A stretch of 64,000 nt of DNA from Amblyornis subalaris (GCA_018881555.1 JACAXG010000007.1:8694935-8758934); one strand, 5' to 3'. Shown: positions 1 through 13,393, counted from the stretch's first letter. Notes: generated from the sequence alone by a model not told the origin. Translations and numbers: made by a program.

Positions 1-503
1 GACATTCACAAACCAGTCCTCCCACTTCTCTACCTCAACATTTCCCTGGTTTGCTGAATTTCCTTCTTGTCCCAGACAAGTCTTTGCTGTGGCAAACTGT
101 CGAAGCCCTTTGGGCACGGAGAAGACAAGGAGTGTTTCCCAGCTCCAGCTTGCCAACAGCTGAGACTTCATCGTACCAAAAATTCAGCTGTTGATGCTAA
201 ACATGTGATGCTTCCAGCACACATGGGAGAGAGTGCCTGGGAACTGAGAATGCCATGTTTGGAATGGCTGAGCCGTCCCTTCTTGGGAAGGACCTTTGGG
301 AGTCAGTTGACAGGTAGTTTTGTGGGNCCATTCAAGTAGTCAGTCTGGCATGTCAGGCCTGTGAGACATTGATTTGTCAGCCAGATTTACTGCTCTCATT
401 CTGCAAGAATCCTATGTTAACCCTTAGAAAACATCTCTCATAAGTTTGCAGCTCTCTGTATAAATCAAGGAGTTTGTAGAGATAAGNGCCAGACCGTAGA
501 ATA

Positions 504-542
504 AAATATTGCATTAAGTACTGAAATATTGCATTAAGTACT
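504..542. repeat. 20-bp tandem duplication
   Basis: The unit AAATATTGCATTAAGTACTG is present once in full and is followed directly by a second copy lacking only its last base. The copies are identical over 19 bases, so this is a recent local duplication. The next bases (AAGTGCT) partly echo the unit end again. No function is implied. Confidence 0.9.
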
Positions 543-1128
543 AAGTGCTAAATTTTTAAGAGTTGACCATTTCAAGGGCCAATTTAAACAAGACAGGATT
601 AAGCTGAGCTGTTTACCTTGCTAACGCTGCTCACTATAGCATAATAAATGATGGGGCCGTAAGCCAAGGAAGGCGACTGGAAGAATGTTTTGTTTAGACT
701 ACTACAATAGCCAATTCAACATCAGGAGAGGAATGCAGGAAGTTAGGAGTGATCTGAACCAGCAGAGCTACCATGAGAGCAATGAGTTACTGAGATGTCT
801 GAAGACATTGAAGTTGTGCTTCAGATTTCCCCAAACATCCCTNTATTATTTAAAAATTTTAGAAGTGGGGAAGAGATTATCTTTGTCTCTATTTTACTCT
901 GTTTTTTACTACATTTGTTCTACATGGGTATTTACTTCACACTATTTCCAGTTTTATCACTAGCTAAGTGTTTTTTGAGAAGTCGCTTCATTCTCCATAC
1001 CACTGTTTTTCTTTCTGTAAAACAGCAACAGAGGTTCCTTCTTTCTCTCTAGAGCTTCCAGCTCTCCAATGTCTCTAGANAGCTTTCATTATATTTTTGT
1101 TTTATTGGCAGCAGGACCAGCAACTTCA

Positions 1129-1143
1129 GAGAGAGAGAGAGAG
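1129..1143. repeat. Short (GA)n microsatellite
   Basis: About seven to eight uninterrupted AG dinucleotides, followed by TTCTCTTT, which is partly complementary to the run. Confidence 0.85.
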
Positions 1144-1893
1144 TTCTCTTTGCACAAGAGAACAAAGCAAATTTAGCTTATGAAAACACTTGTATCCAAT
1201 AGAGTGAGAAAAATTCTCCGAGACNCATTCTGCTGCAGGCCTGAGGAGGCTTGTGATTGAGGAGTGGGATGAAAAAATGAAAAGCACCCTTTTGCTGCAA
1301 AGAGCAGCACACCCTTCTCCCAGAACTTGACCTTTTATCATGTCAGAAGGTCACTTTCATACTATCTCAAGCTCCTTATTACTCTTTGAAATGATTAATA
1401 ACTATTGACAAAACTGAATTTTGTTCCTATTTCTGATATTCTTGTATCCAGCTGTTTCTATTACTACCTTTAGGTCCTACACTGAAAGCAGGAAAAAATT
1501 AGAACTATGCAACTTAAGTGAGGTTTGATATAACTCTGTGTATTATAAATTGTATTTGGTCATAATCTGTAAAAAATCATATCCTTCCTCGAATAATCTA
1601 TGTCCAAAAGTAGGTGAAGAAATTGCATCTGAAATATTGAGGCATTTTGTAGATGAGGATTTACCAAGACAACCTTCTCCCAGGTTATGTGTTTATACCT
1701 GTATGCATTCATCCCTGTCTTCATTAATTCTAACTATTAACTGATGATGCTAGGTTTAGCTAAAATGAATATAAAAAAATTGCTAATATACACAGAACAG
1801 TTTTGAAGACCAAAGTAGTTTAGGTGTAATCCTTAAAAATCTACTATTTCTTTACTAGGATGTCAGTAAGCATCTCAGCCAAATACATGGAGA

Positions 1894-1917
1894 TTTTTTT
1901 TTGGGGGGGGGGGGGGG
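1894..1917. repeat. T9G15 homopolymer junction
   Basis: Nine T are followed directly by fifteen G. A G run this long is unusual in AT-rich vertebrate DNA. It could form a G-quadruplex or be a homopolymer sequencing error; the exact length should not be trusted. Confidence 0.85.
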
Positions 1918-3374
1918 AATACAAGAAGAACTTAAGATTTTCAATGACACAGAGATTCTAAAGAAAATAAAGACCAGACCTTTAAAAAAATTTGGTACTT
2001 TCCATTAATTTCTTTAACAATGTGGTTTAGAAGAATTTTTGAAATTGAGATATAAGGGCAAGCAAAAGTTTAATTCATGATGTTGGAATCTTTCTTTGAA
2101 CTTTTTTTGGGGGTNGTAGCACTCACAGAAGATAAAAGCAGTCAATCCACATATCTTTGGTGAAAAATCTACAGTGTAAATAAAACAAACTAATTAAGTT
2201 CTTATTGCATATTCTTATTGGTAATACTGCAGAAGAGACTGGCCCAGTGGTAATTTTACTGTTTGCTTAATTTAGGATTTCTTGTAAAACTTGTTTTCAG
2301 TCATGCCTANGAATGGAAAATAANATAGATATTGTGGTTAAAAATTTACTTAGAGGTTAAAGTCATTTTAATGGTATTTAAGGATTTTGGTAAGCTTTTC
2401 TCATGTCTTGCTTTTTCACCACACATTTAACCAATTTATCACTTTTCCACTTCACAGACTAAAACCCAACCAAAAAAAAAATCGTATGTTTATCGTACCA
2501 AACAACACCTTTAAACAGTGTCACCAATGACTACCATGTAGTCCACTACCCAGTGTAGCCATGTTAGCATTTTGTAAGTAACATAAGATTAGAATAACTT
2601 TTCTTATGGTACAATTTCATGTTATTTATGCCCATGGAAACTACGGAACCATGAGGAGTTTCACCTCTGGCTGAAAGCTTGAGCTTTTCAATGAGCCATT
2701 TTCCGGTTTTGTGAGGATATGTGTGTTGACAGATGTCTGAGAAGGTCATACAAGCAACATATTGGATATGCATTTTTATAGTGCCTTAAATGTTTAAAAA
2801 ATGAAACAAATTTTCATGATGTTTAGAAGTGTTGTTTAAAAATCTGCTGTGATTTCTTTGTTGTGGCTAAATTCTAAGCTTTTGTTTTNTTTTGTTTTTA
2901 GAAGGCTTTCTATATGGCATTAATTGTGATTCAACTTCCTAAAATGGTCCAGTGTTTATCTTCTGTACTCATGACATACTGCTACCAGGAGAACATTCAC
3001 ATTTCGTACAAAGCTGGACTAATAAGCAGCTTTTGAAATTATTAGATAAAGTAGTACCACTGCAAGTACTGAACGATTTGAAGTGGTAACTCAAGTCAGC
3101 TTGCTCTGGGCCCTTTGAAATGAACAAGCACAGTGTTTCATCAGGTCTCCTAAGGAGTTTTCTGTCTTTATCATAAATATTCATCTGTTCTAAGATGCAT
3201 TGTTTGAAATGCTTTTAAACCATGTTTAGTATTCTAATAAAGGATACTCAAATTAGGTTCACACTGTGTTGTGCTTCTGCTCTACGAACCCATTGGAAGA
3301 GTGGGAGTCATTGCAAAGAAGAGTTTGCAGTTTAAATAGGCAAGAATAAAATAAGAAAAAAAAGTGGGTACATG

Positions 3375-3457
3375 GGGACAGTAATTTGGTCAATCTCCAG
3401 CAGCCATAGCTGGGAATACAACTCAGGCCAGTAGTTGCTCTGTTTTAAGACCATGTG
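3375..3457 (+). repeat. MIR-like SINE remnant (core to 3' part)
   Basis: The order of short blocks follows the conserved 3' half of MIR-type SINEs: a 'GACAGTAATTTGG' block in the place of the MIR GTGACTTGCC block, then CAGCAGCC, then AGCTGGGAATACAACTCAGG (MIR has AGCTGGGATTCGAACCCAGG), then TTGCTCTGTTTTAAGACCATG (MIR: ctcttaaccactacac-type end). Divergence is high, as expected for an ancient amniote SINE. The call rests on remembered consensus similarity, with no alignment run. Confidence 0.5.
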
Positions 3458-6400
3458 TTTCTGAATAATAAGAATCTGAAATTAAGAAGGAACAACGCAA
3501 TTCTGTGAGACATATCCTGAATTATTCCATTAGTTTGAGTGGATATATATGGCTATTTATAGTCAGGCTATTCCTCTTCATTTAAAGACTTTGTAGTATT
3601 ACACCAGGCCATTTTCTTTTGCAACAGTGTAATGGCCTAACACCATGTGCAAAGCAGTTCTTTTCTTCCTTTTGGTTTAAGTTCTTAGCTTTTTATATAG
3701 CTTAGCAATTGGTAGATTGTCTTTTATCTAATTTCTAGTCTTGATTGTGTTTTGAAGACCACAGATGATATAGCATTTTTGAACCTCACATAAGACCCAG
3801 ATAAAAATCTTAAGTGTTTCTCTTTTTTATTTCTTAAACATGTCATATTCAAANACAAGATGTAATTTTTAAAATTTCTGTTTTAGTTGAAAAGGCAAAA
3901 AGTTCAGTTGATGAAGGTTAATGCTTTCTCAAAGCCTGAAGCCACAGTATGTTTTTCTATCCTAAAATTATTGTCCTAGTCTTTTAACCTTTTTAGTATC
4001 TGTTAGAAACACTTGGCTATCACCACTTATTTGTGGAAATAGTAAGGATCGTCCCCACACAGACTAGATTAATGTCTTTGCTACTTTGAGGGGCCTTCAA
4101 GAAATTTAAATTTGGTTACATGTGTAGTACTTGTATATAATGCAAAGAAAACATTACAGTCCTATTTTTCTTAGCTAGTGGATTAATATCACTTAGGAAT
4201 ACTTCATCCTAGAATAGCCTTCTCCCTCTGGGCTGCAGCTGAACTGAAATTGGCTGGGACTGCTTCAGCTTGGAATGGTAACTTTGCCCACTGAAGAATT
4301 TAAAACACATGAGACAAGCTGCACCATTTCACTGAGCAAGAACCTGGGCCAAAGTGTGCAGAAAGAGTTTTCATACTGTGAAGGCCTCTAAATTTGTCCT
4401 TGTCAATAGGTAATGTTCATTCATGTCCTGCAAGTCAGCACANTGGTGTGGACTCTTAGGAGGTCAGGCATATAGCAATCTACAGTCTTTCTTGGCAAGA
4501 GCAGAAGTATTTTAACTCCAAAAGAAAGTTCCAGTGTTGTGCAAAATCTTTACATGATATCTGTGATTCTGAGTTTGTAGCCTAAGGTAGGAACCCCGTG
4601 CAAATAGCATATCAAACTCTGATCCTGCTCTTGATTCATACTCTATTACAAGCCAGACACAAATATGGATTTTAGTTCAGAACCACGAAAATAGAACAGG
4701 GAAGGCATTGNTCAGGAAATAATTACAAACAAAAGCAGACCTGGCTTATGCAGAAGAAAACCACGTTTGTTTTTGAATTAATTATTTCTTGAGTAAAGAG
4801 TGTGTTTCTTATGGCCAAGATATAGAAGACCTAGTAGTTTTTGCTATTGAAGTTCCAGTTCCTGAGGGTGGCTGTAAGCTGCTCTAACTTGCTCATTTAA
4901 CTTTTGGTAAATGGTCTCTTTGTTCTCACAAATCCATGCAGGTTTTTCATCTTGTACATCTTATTCCCTCTTTTTTCATTATCTTGTGGTTTTCTCATTT
5001 ACCACCCATGACTTTTGCAATTTGACAGTTTCTAGTGTGTCACATTAATATAAATAACATGTAGAGTTTTTAGTTGGTTCCTGCTTCTATTGCAGCTGGT
5101 TTTATGCTGTGCTTACATACTCTAATTTACCTGAGTATTAATGCATGATGTCTATCCCAATCACATCTGTGACAACCACGATCTCGCAGAAGTGTAACAC
5201 CTTTGCCTCTCCTCACTNAAGTCTACAGTTTATCTCATTTTTATTTGTCTTCTGGTTTCAAACTTCAGTTTGCTGAAGAGGACTTTCATTTCAAATGAAA
5301 GAGGATGTTCCTGGGTATGCGTTTGACTGCAAGAGCTGTGGTGTTTGTGGGAGAAATTTTATAAATCTGGATGGAAACTTGCGAGTTGGCAGCTCTGATC
5401 ACAGGCAAAAAGCATTTCTGAAAGACTCCCTGAAGTAAAGAACCAAATGCTGGTTAGCTGTGTCTCCACTCCCTCTACTTTTCTTTTGCTTTTCTGAAAC
5501 TGTCTAGACACTTACTGGAAGAAACTTTCATGGGGCAAATGAACTGTAAGTTCAATGAAATGGTGGAAAATTAATTTGGGATTCATCAGTAGAAATACTA
5601 ACGTAATGAGAAACCTGGCTGTAAGAGTTAGTAATTTAATAAGTGAATCATAACATTACCATGTGGTCTGCATCAATCTAACCAATGTAGCACAAAATTT
5701 GAAAGCCTCTTGTTTANTTGTTGATAAATTACAAATCAATTGTTGGTGGACATCATTGTGAAAGTAATTGTTATAGAATTAAGAAAATCAATAATGGCTT
5801 ATGCTACTCACAGGATAAAAAAATGCCTTTGCTTAATCAATTACTGTATGACATTTGCTATTCTCTAGTATGAAGGTATTTTAAAAACCAAATAATACAA
5901 CAAAAACCTCTATGTCCAATTGCCATATTTACTTCATTAACATTAAGAGAGTTGGAAAGTTGCATAAGCTAGAGCTGATTTCTATGTTCATGGGGATATT
6001 TTCATTGATTCCCAATATCAACTGGATAATAGAAAGCAGAATTCTTCCTGCTAACATAAGGGATCACTGGGACTTGACTTCATTTCCTTTTAGGCCCGTT
6101 TCCTTTCACATCAGCCATGAACATGGACACTGCACCTTTTATTCCATTCTCTTCCTTGCATTCCTACCTGATGATCCAGACCCTGTTGGCTGCTTTTCTA
6201 TCAGCCACTCCCACCGTTCTTTGCCTATAGTGCTTCTTTGGTTTTGTGCTTTTAGATATTGACTAGAAATTGATCCATTATTGACTTCAAGTAACTCTGC
6301 TTTTACAGCATGATGTGCATTTTGACATAGGAGAAAGTAGAATGCATTGCAGGAAAAAAGGCATTTTGTGGAATAAATCAGAGCATATTTCTAGGATGGG

Positions 6401-9400
6401 GTAAAAATGCTGAAGATTGTAAGCCTTCATGAATATACAATCTCATAAAGAACATGAAATTACACGAATGATTGCCAATTGTGAGAACACAATAAATGCN
6501 TTTTTTTGTTGTTTGTCCTGATGTAGGAATGATTTGATGTTTCTCTGATGAAAAAAAGGAAAGAAACAGGAGAAGCTGGTGTAACATGACTCCTTCCAGG
6601 TGGTAAAGTCATGGGGGAGCAAATTATGTTTCCATATGATACCATGTGATTTATAACTTTGAAATTTCCATTAAAATCCAGCTGCGTTATCAGTTTGCCA
6701 TGAACACTGTAGTCTTTCTATCTTATTCATANTGAGTGATGTATCTGCTCATAAGTTTCTGGGATAGATTTTTGCTTGACGCTTTCTATGCCTGACTACA
6801 ATGTCCAGTCTTCAGAAACCTTAAGCAAATTACACTCANCTGTTTTGAAGGCAAAATTTGAGGAAAAGTTATAGTTTTTCTGTACTCCGAGTGACACTTN
6901 GGTGCTTTCGTAACTCGTACAGCTGCTGTTATAAATCTTGAAGTAGAATCGTTTCATCGTTCCCACACTGGAGTGAAAAACAAGCTGAAATTCAGAAATA
7001 TGGGTTCATTATTTCAAAAGCTGACATTTGGAAATGCACAATAGAANGTCCTTTCTCTTTTTTTTCTGGTTAACAGAATAATTTAAGATCTTACACATCA
7101 CCAAATAATGTATTAATCAAGACCATCTGAAGTATANAGGCAGATTCAAGTAGATTTTTCTCAAGCCTTTAATTCAACATTCTTAAAGTATGTCCATTAA
7201 CTTAGAGTATGTTAATTGAAAATGTGTTATTCAAAGGACATTTTATTTTAAAAATCACATGCTTCTTTTTTTTTTTTAAGCCAAATATCTTTTTTCAGTG
7301 TTAGAACTGAAGAAAACAAGATGCAATAACAGGGATTAATGCTGTGACACTGAAGCACAGCACACATATTCAGAAATAAAGGAGCTTTATTCATAATTCA
7401 CTTCCACAATTAATTAGGATAAACCCATGTGTGCTGGGCTGTTTAAAGTCATTCTACAAAGCTATTTTAGAAATGTATTGAGATTATTTTCCAGAGTATA
7501 TATATACAAATATATCTTAATTTGAAAAGAACTAGATAACTATATGGAGCAATTAACCTCTTTTGCACTTTCATTGTTTCGTCTATGTGGTAACATGAAG
7601 TTTCATTGGTGTATCTGCTGCTGTGTTTAGCCCTCTTGNTTTTCTTGGTAGTATCTTACCAGTATCAGGGGAAGAAAATTATTCTAAAGCTACAAAAATC
7701 AGAAAAGGTGTATACTTTACAAAATAAAAAGGTGTCTTATCTATCATTATAGATAAAATTTACATGGCTTATGTGTTCTTGGGTTTTATTGCTCAAATAG
7801 TTTAGGATCATGAAGATATTTTGGGTGGGTCTTGTATGTTTCTTANAAGTTAGAGAACATAGTTTTTAAAACTACTTTTTTTACCAGATTGAGCCAACAG
7901 ATGAAAACCCTGTAACCAGGATTGTCTATCAGTAAAGGTTTCTGCCATCCGCCACTACAGAAATTTTTATATATCCCTTTTCACTAAAAAATCTGAGCCT
8001 TAGCTGCTTTTACATATTTACGAAAATAGCATGAAATTTGGTAATACTAATTTTCCTTTTCTCCATGTAGAATGGAGGCACTGTAATATTTGGAATCCCC
8101 CTTGAGTCCATGGTTTNACACTGCTTGACATAAATGTTTTGTTTCAGCAGAGTGAGATCGTAAAACTGAAGCCAAGACCAGTAATAATATGTCTCCAGAC
8201 CTCTTTTAAAATCAATGGTATTTTGGATTATTTTTCTTTCATAAAAATATCTTACAATAATTNTGCTTTCCTGTCTTCTACTGTGGCATTCTGTAAGCAT
8301 GCCCATGATACGTGCCAGTCTTCTGCTGTGAAAAAATTTAAATCTAAGANAGATCAGGTGTTGTATGAGAAGTAATTTTTTCCTTTTAAATTTACCACTA
8401 TCACTAGGAAAATTTGTTCTGAGTTCCTGGTTTAAATAAGTAANGAAGGGTAATTCTGTGTGTGGTGGTGTACAACTTCTTCTGAATGTTCTCTGTCTAA
8501 GCAGCTAACTGGAGAATCCTCTGACATGTTGTTCAGGATAGTTTAAAAAACCCAAAACATTGAAATAAGAACGCTGAATGCTGTCAGCCAGCAGTTTTTG
8601 CGATGTATTAGGATTCAGTATATATTCTCACTATCAGCCAGCCTTGATTCAAAGCATTATAATCAAATATCAATGGTTTATCTGTCCTTGTAAGCACATC
8701 ATAACAACCCCACCCTTGGTGTCTGCTTCTTCGGTAGTTTGAATAAGAAAGAGGNGAACAGTTACTGGTGTTCGTGGGTTACAACTCTCCCAAGGAAAAG
8801 CATGGCTNGGTTCTCATACTTCCTTTCATCTTCCTCTTGCAGACTGAGTGTGTGCATGTCAAATGCTGCTCTTGGCCTCCTGTCTGAGAAATCTGCTGCT
8901 TCTGACGTATTTTCCCAAGGGAGTTGCCACTGTTAGTGCTTGTCCTTTGGCAGCCCATGATCAGAATATTTTGATTGCCTCCTAACAGCTTTAAAATGGG
9001 ACTGACTAGAAATGCCCCATCTCTTTGCTTGGCTTCCTTCTTCTGGAAGACAGTCTGAGTATTTCTGAGGTGTATTGGAAGTGACTTCTCCAGTCCTGCA
9101 GAGTTCTATATTTTGCTCATTTCTAAGGGCTATCCAAAGATGAATTTGAGTATAGAAATTCCCATATGGAGATGCTTTTGAGAATTAAAAAAATTAAAGA
9201 ATAATTCTTCTCTTCTTTAATAATGCTGTACTAGCTTGAGTCTGGGCAGGGAAGTAGTGCAGATAAGCCAAGGTGTGAATTTATACAGCACAAGCAACCC
9301 TGTCAAAATTTGCTGTCTGGGTGTTTGTATACAGTGGTTATACAAATTAGACTACTACAACCATTTAGAGACTGGAAATTTTTACTCAATGGANGAGAAA

Positions 9401-10020
9401 AGAATGTATTTAGGATGACTTTGACAATTGTCCTCCTTGCCTAGTAAATCTTAATATGAAAGACACCATCAACATTGCTGTTTTCCTGCTCTGGTTGCAC
9501 NTCAGGCAATTCTGACAGGAGAATTCATTTTAATTGGCAGTCAGTTTATTAGTTTAGAGTTTTTTAGGGATTAATTTTTTATATAATAGGGTTACTATGA
9601 GAAAGTTCTATGGTTGAGAAGGCTATTTTGTCATCTAGGAAAGATTTCAAAAGCTACAGGCTGCACCAGGGGTGGAAAGGTCTTTATTACACTGCTGCTG
9701 TCTAGCCAAACTTGAAAACAAGACATATTTGCTCACAGACTGGAGTTTATCAGGCAGAAAGAGTAATTAAATTTGAATTGTGTCAGCCAACTACCTTCAA
9801 ATGAGGAGAAGTCAATGTATGTTGCTCCAAGGAGAAAGAAGGAAACGATTAGTTATAATTATACTCAGTGTCCAAGAGAATTGCTTCACACCCCTTTAGT
9901 CTGTTGCTAAGGGAGGAAAAAAAACTAAACAAAGGTCCTCTAATCCTTCTCAATNTCTAAAATTTCTTGAGTTCATGATTCCCTGTGGGAGTTAGAAGAA
10001 ACCAGATACTACTGNACTAT
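3458..10020. other. Non-coding single-copy DNA
   Basis: About 6.5 kb of AT-rich sequence without a recognised repeat family or gene. It contains a T12 run at 7266-7277 and one weak exon-like segment at 3887-3946 (listed separately). The longest open frame (about 116 codons, near 5912-6262) has no recognisable motif. Confidence 0.65.
3887..3946 (+). other. Weak exon-like segment (60 nt)
   Basis: TTCTGTTTTAG precedes the segment (acceptor-like) and ACA|GTATGT follows it (donor-like). One frame is open throughout, 20 codons beginning LKRQKVQLMK and ending SKPEAT; the other two contain stops. A 60-nt open stretch between chance splice signals is common, and I do not recognise the peptide. Treat as a candidate only. 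Confidence 0.15.
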
Positions 10021-10029
10021 AATATTCTA

Positions 10030-10475
10030 AGGATTGAAGGACGGACTGTTAGGTGGGTGAGGAATTGGTTGGATTGTTGCATGTGGAGGGACAACAGCTC
10101 ACAGTCCTGATGGGTGTCAGTGACAAGTAGTGTCCCTCAGGGGTCTGTATTGGTTAAGAGGTCTTATAAGAAAGATGGGGAGAACTATTTAGTAGGGCCT
10201 GTTGCAATAGGACAAAGGGGCAATGGCTTTAAACTAAAATATTTAGAGCAGATATAAGGAAGAAATTATTTACAATGAATGTGATGAAATACTGGCACAC
10301 GTTGCCCAGAGGAGTGGCAGATGTCCCATCCCTGGAAACATTCAAGGTCAGGTTGAATGTGCCTCGGAACAACCTGATCTGGTTGAAGATGTCCCTGATC
10401 ATTGCAGGGGGTTTGGACTACNTGACCTTTAAAGGTCCCTTCCAACCCAAACCTTTGTGTGATTCTATGGTCTCT
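10030..10475 (+). mobile_element. CR1 LINE fragment, 3' end with internal deletion
   Basis: The first ~130 bases derive from CR1 ORF2: the frame through 10132-10155 reads SVPQGSVL, the conserved reverse-transcriptase block usually written VPQGSVLGP. At about 10160 the sequence jumps directly to the CR1 3' region (tcttataagaaagatgggga, then the gatataaggaagaaattatt block), so the YADD-containing part of the RT and the ORF2 C-terminus are missing. The 3' region is well preserved, including GTGGCAGATGTCCCATCCCT, GGTTTGGACTAC, CCCTTCCAACCC and a terminal GATTCTATG. A small frame through 10275-10481 is merely the 3' region read as protein. The element is dead. Confidence 0.92.
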
Positions 10476-10551
10476 CAGTAACTGAGTGCAACCAGTGAGA
10501 CTCAGTTAAAAATGCACTTACAACAAAATCGTTGATTTTATTTTAATTTAG

Positions 10552-10659
10552 AAACAGTTTAACAGTAGGAGATCAGAAAATATTTGCATTGAAACTTTGG
10601 CTTGCAGTTAATCTGGAAGTGCCTGCATGCATCAGTTGTACAATGTCACACAGCACAAG
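10552..10659 (+). other. Exon-like segment (108 nt) just downstream of CR1
   Basis: A pyrimidine-rich run ending TTTTAATTTAG precedes the segment, and ACAAG|GTAGGT, a good donor match, follows it. Only the second frame is open end to end (about 35 codons, starting NSLTVGDQK and ending TMSHST); the others have stops. I do not recognise the peptide. With roughly one stop per 15 codons expected here, an open frame of this size in one of three frames is not rare. Confidence 0.2.
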
Positions 10660-11831
10660 GTAGGTGGTCCTTTGCTGGGAAAACAAAAGATTATTTTCCT
10701 GTTAAGATTTGTTGTAGGTGAAGGTGGCATAGGTGGCTGTCTTTGAAGTTATGTAACACATTCCTTTACGAGACCGTTTTTATGGTAGCATATAATTTGA
10801 AAAGTGTGGACGTGAATTCCCCATGGCTACCATCAGCCTTAGGCTGATTTCCTGGGGGAAGTTTCAGTAGATAAAGAAAAAAATTAAGGCAAAATATAGT
10901 CTACACAATGGTTAAAAAAAATAATCTTATAACCACCTTTTCAAGAAGCAGGAGAGCCTGGGGTCAGGAATCTGCTTAAATCTGACTGTATCACCACCCC
11001 CTCTGAAAATTTCCTATTATGTAGTCTCTGGGAGTTTGGCATCAACAGTCCCTGAAGATTCCATCTGTGCTGGCCCTACTCTAGAGCCCAGGGGATCTGG
11101 GCTGAATAGGAGTTTTCTTTAGGTTTGACATCCAAATCTCCCTTTGGCTCCTGTGGTTTATCTCTCCCTTCCTAGCGTCCTTGTGGCTCTATTTTATTCA
11201 CACTGGACCAAGCAGCACTGGAGTTAAGAAGGGCAGACAACAGGAATTTGCACCAGTGAAGCTGGATATTCATGGCAGTTTGGNTATCAGGTTTTACTTA
11301 CAGTGATACAACGTAGAGGTCTGGAGTTTTTTGGAGGTAAAAAGGTCAGGATTTGGAAATGATCCAAATGTGGGATTTGGAGGAAAGAAGAAAGAAAAAG
11401 AAAAAAAAGCAACCTCAAAGATTAAAGACAAAAGTGAATTTTTAAGTGACTTTGTGACAGGAGTGAAGAGGAGGGGCTGGATTAATTTTTTGTTGAGGTT
11501 GAAGATGTGGTGTCACAACAGAGCAAAAGGATGGAAGAGCACAGTTGGAAGNGGACAATTAGAGCTTGAAAGAGGGAACAAATTTTTAAGTCATTGATGT
11601 TTATAAGGCGAAAGTAAAGACACTCTTGTCAGTTTATTGGCCTTTCAGCTCCAGAGACAAGGTACAATATCGAGCCCCACATTAAAGAGATTGCTGTACT
11701 TTGTACAAATGCTTGATTAGACAAAACAAGCCGCTTGCAGACCTGTGGGACTCCTCGTCAAAAGATGCGTACCTTTTATTTCCACAACATGGATTTAAAG
11801 GGAAACCGAACACGTAGTTGGAAGGATATCT

Positions 11832-11849
11832 ATTGGGGTAATTGGGGTA
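11832..11849. repeat. 9-bp tandem duplication
   Basis: ATTGGGGTA is present twice in direct succession. No function is implied. Confidence 0.8.
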
Positions 11850-13393
11850 ACTGAGAAGGAGAACNACAGGATGCTCAGAAAATGCCCTCAATGGCTTCTG
11901 CTTGGAGGCTGAGAGATTGTACTGGGTGAGGTGGACTCTTGATCTGCCATTCATGTACTCTTAGGATGTCACAGGTGTCATTTTATGGTGCCCATTTTTT
12001 GTTCTTGCTCAGTGTTAAGGTTNGGGGGCTTTAGGAAGGAAGGGAGAAGACCATTTGAAAGTTTCCTGAGCTGCAGAGAGAACTCAGCTGAGATATTTAA
12101 CAGGATTTAAAGGTCTTCCAGGGAGCTGTTTGCTGACCCCTGGGTTACCTTCCTGTACAGTTTGGCATCTCTGTTTTGCACTTACATTTGCTGAGTGCAA
12201 CTGGTTGGATTCCTTACTTATTGCACTATATAACCTTTCATGTAGCATATAAGTCAACCTATGTCATATTGTCTTACAAGTCATGCCCTCAAAATGTACT
12301 TTAACTCTTTAATTTTATAAGTAAGTTTTCTCTCTGAAAGTTAAAGTGTTTTTCCAGCTATTTCACAAACACAGAACAAAAAAATCTGTGTGTNGTTTAG
12401 AAGTAATTAGCTGCAATAAGTTATGAAAAAATAGCACAGTTTGCAGATTNCTTTTGTAAAAAGACTGCTGTAATTTGATGTTAGATGGTAATACTAATAG
12501 TTTGGGAAATAATTTGTATTTACTCCATATTTTTATAACCGTATCTCGCTTTTAAATTATTCTTATCTTTATACTTTCTCATTATATTTTTACACCTTGG
12601 CAATGTGGTAGGAAGGAGAAAGAGATCAACTGCAGGATAAGAATAGGTTGTTCCTCCAGCTCCCTTTTTCCTTNTAAAGAAAAAGGCAGGCAGACAGGCA
12701 AAGAACTGACCTGTTGCAATAGTTAACCCAGCAAAANACAGATAAAGTTCAGCCACAAGCAGATTGCTAGTGGTCCTATTTTCAATAAAACTTTTGTTTT
12801 CAAGGATGGAAAAGGACACAAAGTGTCTTGAGCAGGGACTCACTATTTTTGGTCACCTTGAGTAAAATTACTGACATAAAAATTGCTTTCCTGATAGTTA
12901 CCATCACTCTGGCCAAAAATCAATCAGACTTATCTGAAACTCTGTTAAAACATTTCTCCCACAACTACAACAGGAGGCCAAAAATGAGGGCTCCAAATAT
13001 TTTGCCTAAGATAAAGCATAATTCAAGCAGACTAATGGTAACTCTTAATTAAAATGTATATGACATACTTAAGAAAGGAATAGCTAAAAGTAAGTATGGT
13101 AAGGAATTCTATTTAGGTCTTGGAAATGACTCAGCCCAAAAAAAAAAAAATTACAAATTTTCATGTCTCTTTTTTAATTATTAATGTCCTTATGGGGTTT
13201 GTNAACTTAAAGTTGTATCTCAACTATTTGCTTACTTACGTGCACTTTAGAATGCTATTTGGTTTGGAATAATTACGATTGATTTTGGAATTGCTGNGGA
13301 GGGGTAAATTATAAGGGACATGTTCAATTAAACTTCTCTTTATTTTTATGAAATTTAAAACAGAAGGTAGCCCAAGAAAACCCAGAGAGAGCC

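Larger units (their letters stand above)
1..3374. other. Non-coding single-copy DNA, left edge
   Basis: AT-rich sequence with no frame resembling a known protein and no recognisable interspersed repeat. It contains three small simple-repeat features listed separately (504-542, 1129-1143, 1894-1917). Short open frames here, such as the one around 67-339, have no recognisable domain. The stretch could be intergenic or intronic; nothing in it decides between the two. Confidence 0.7.
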
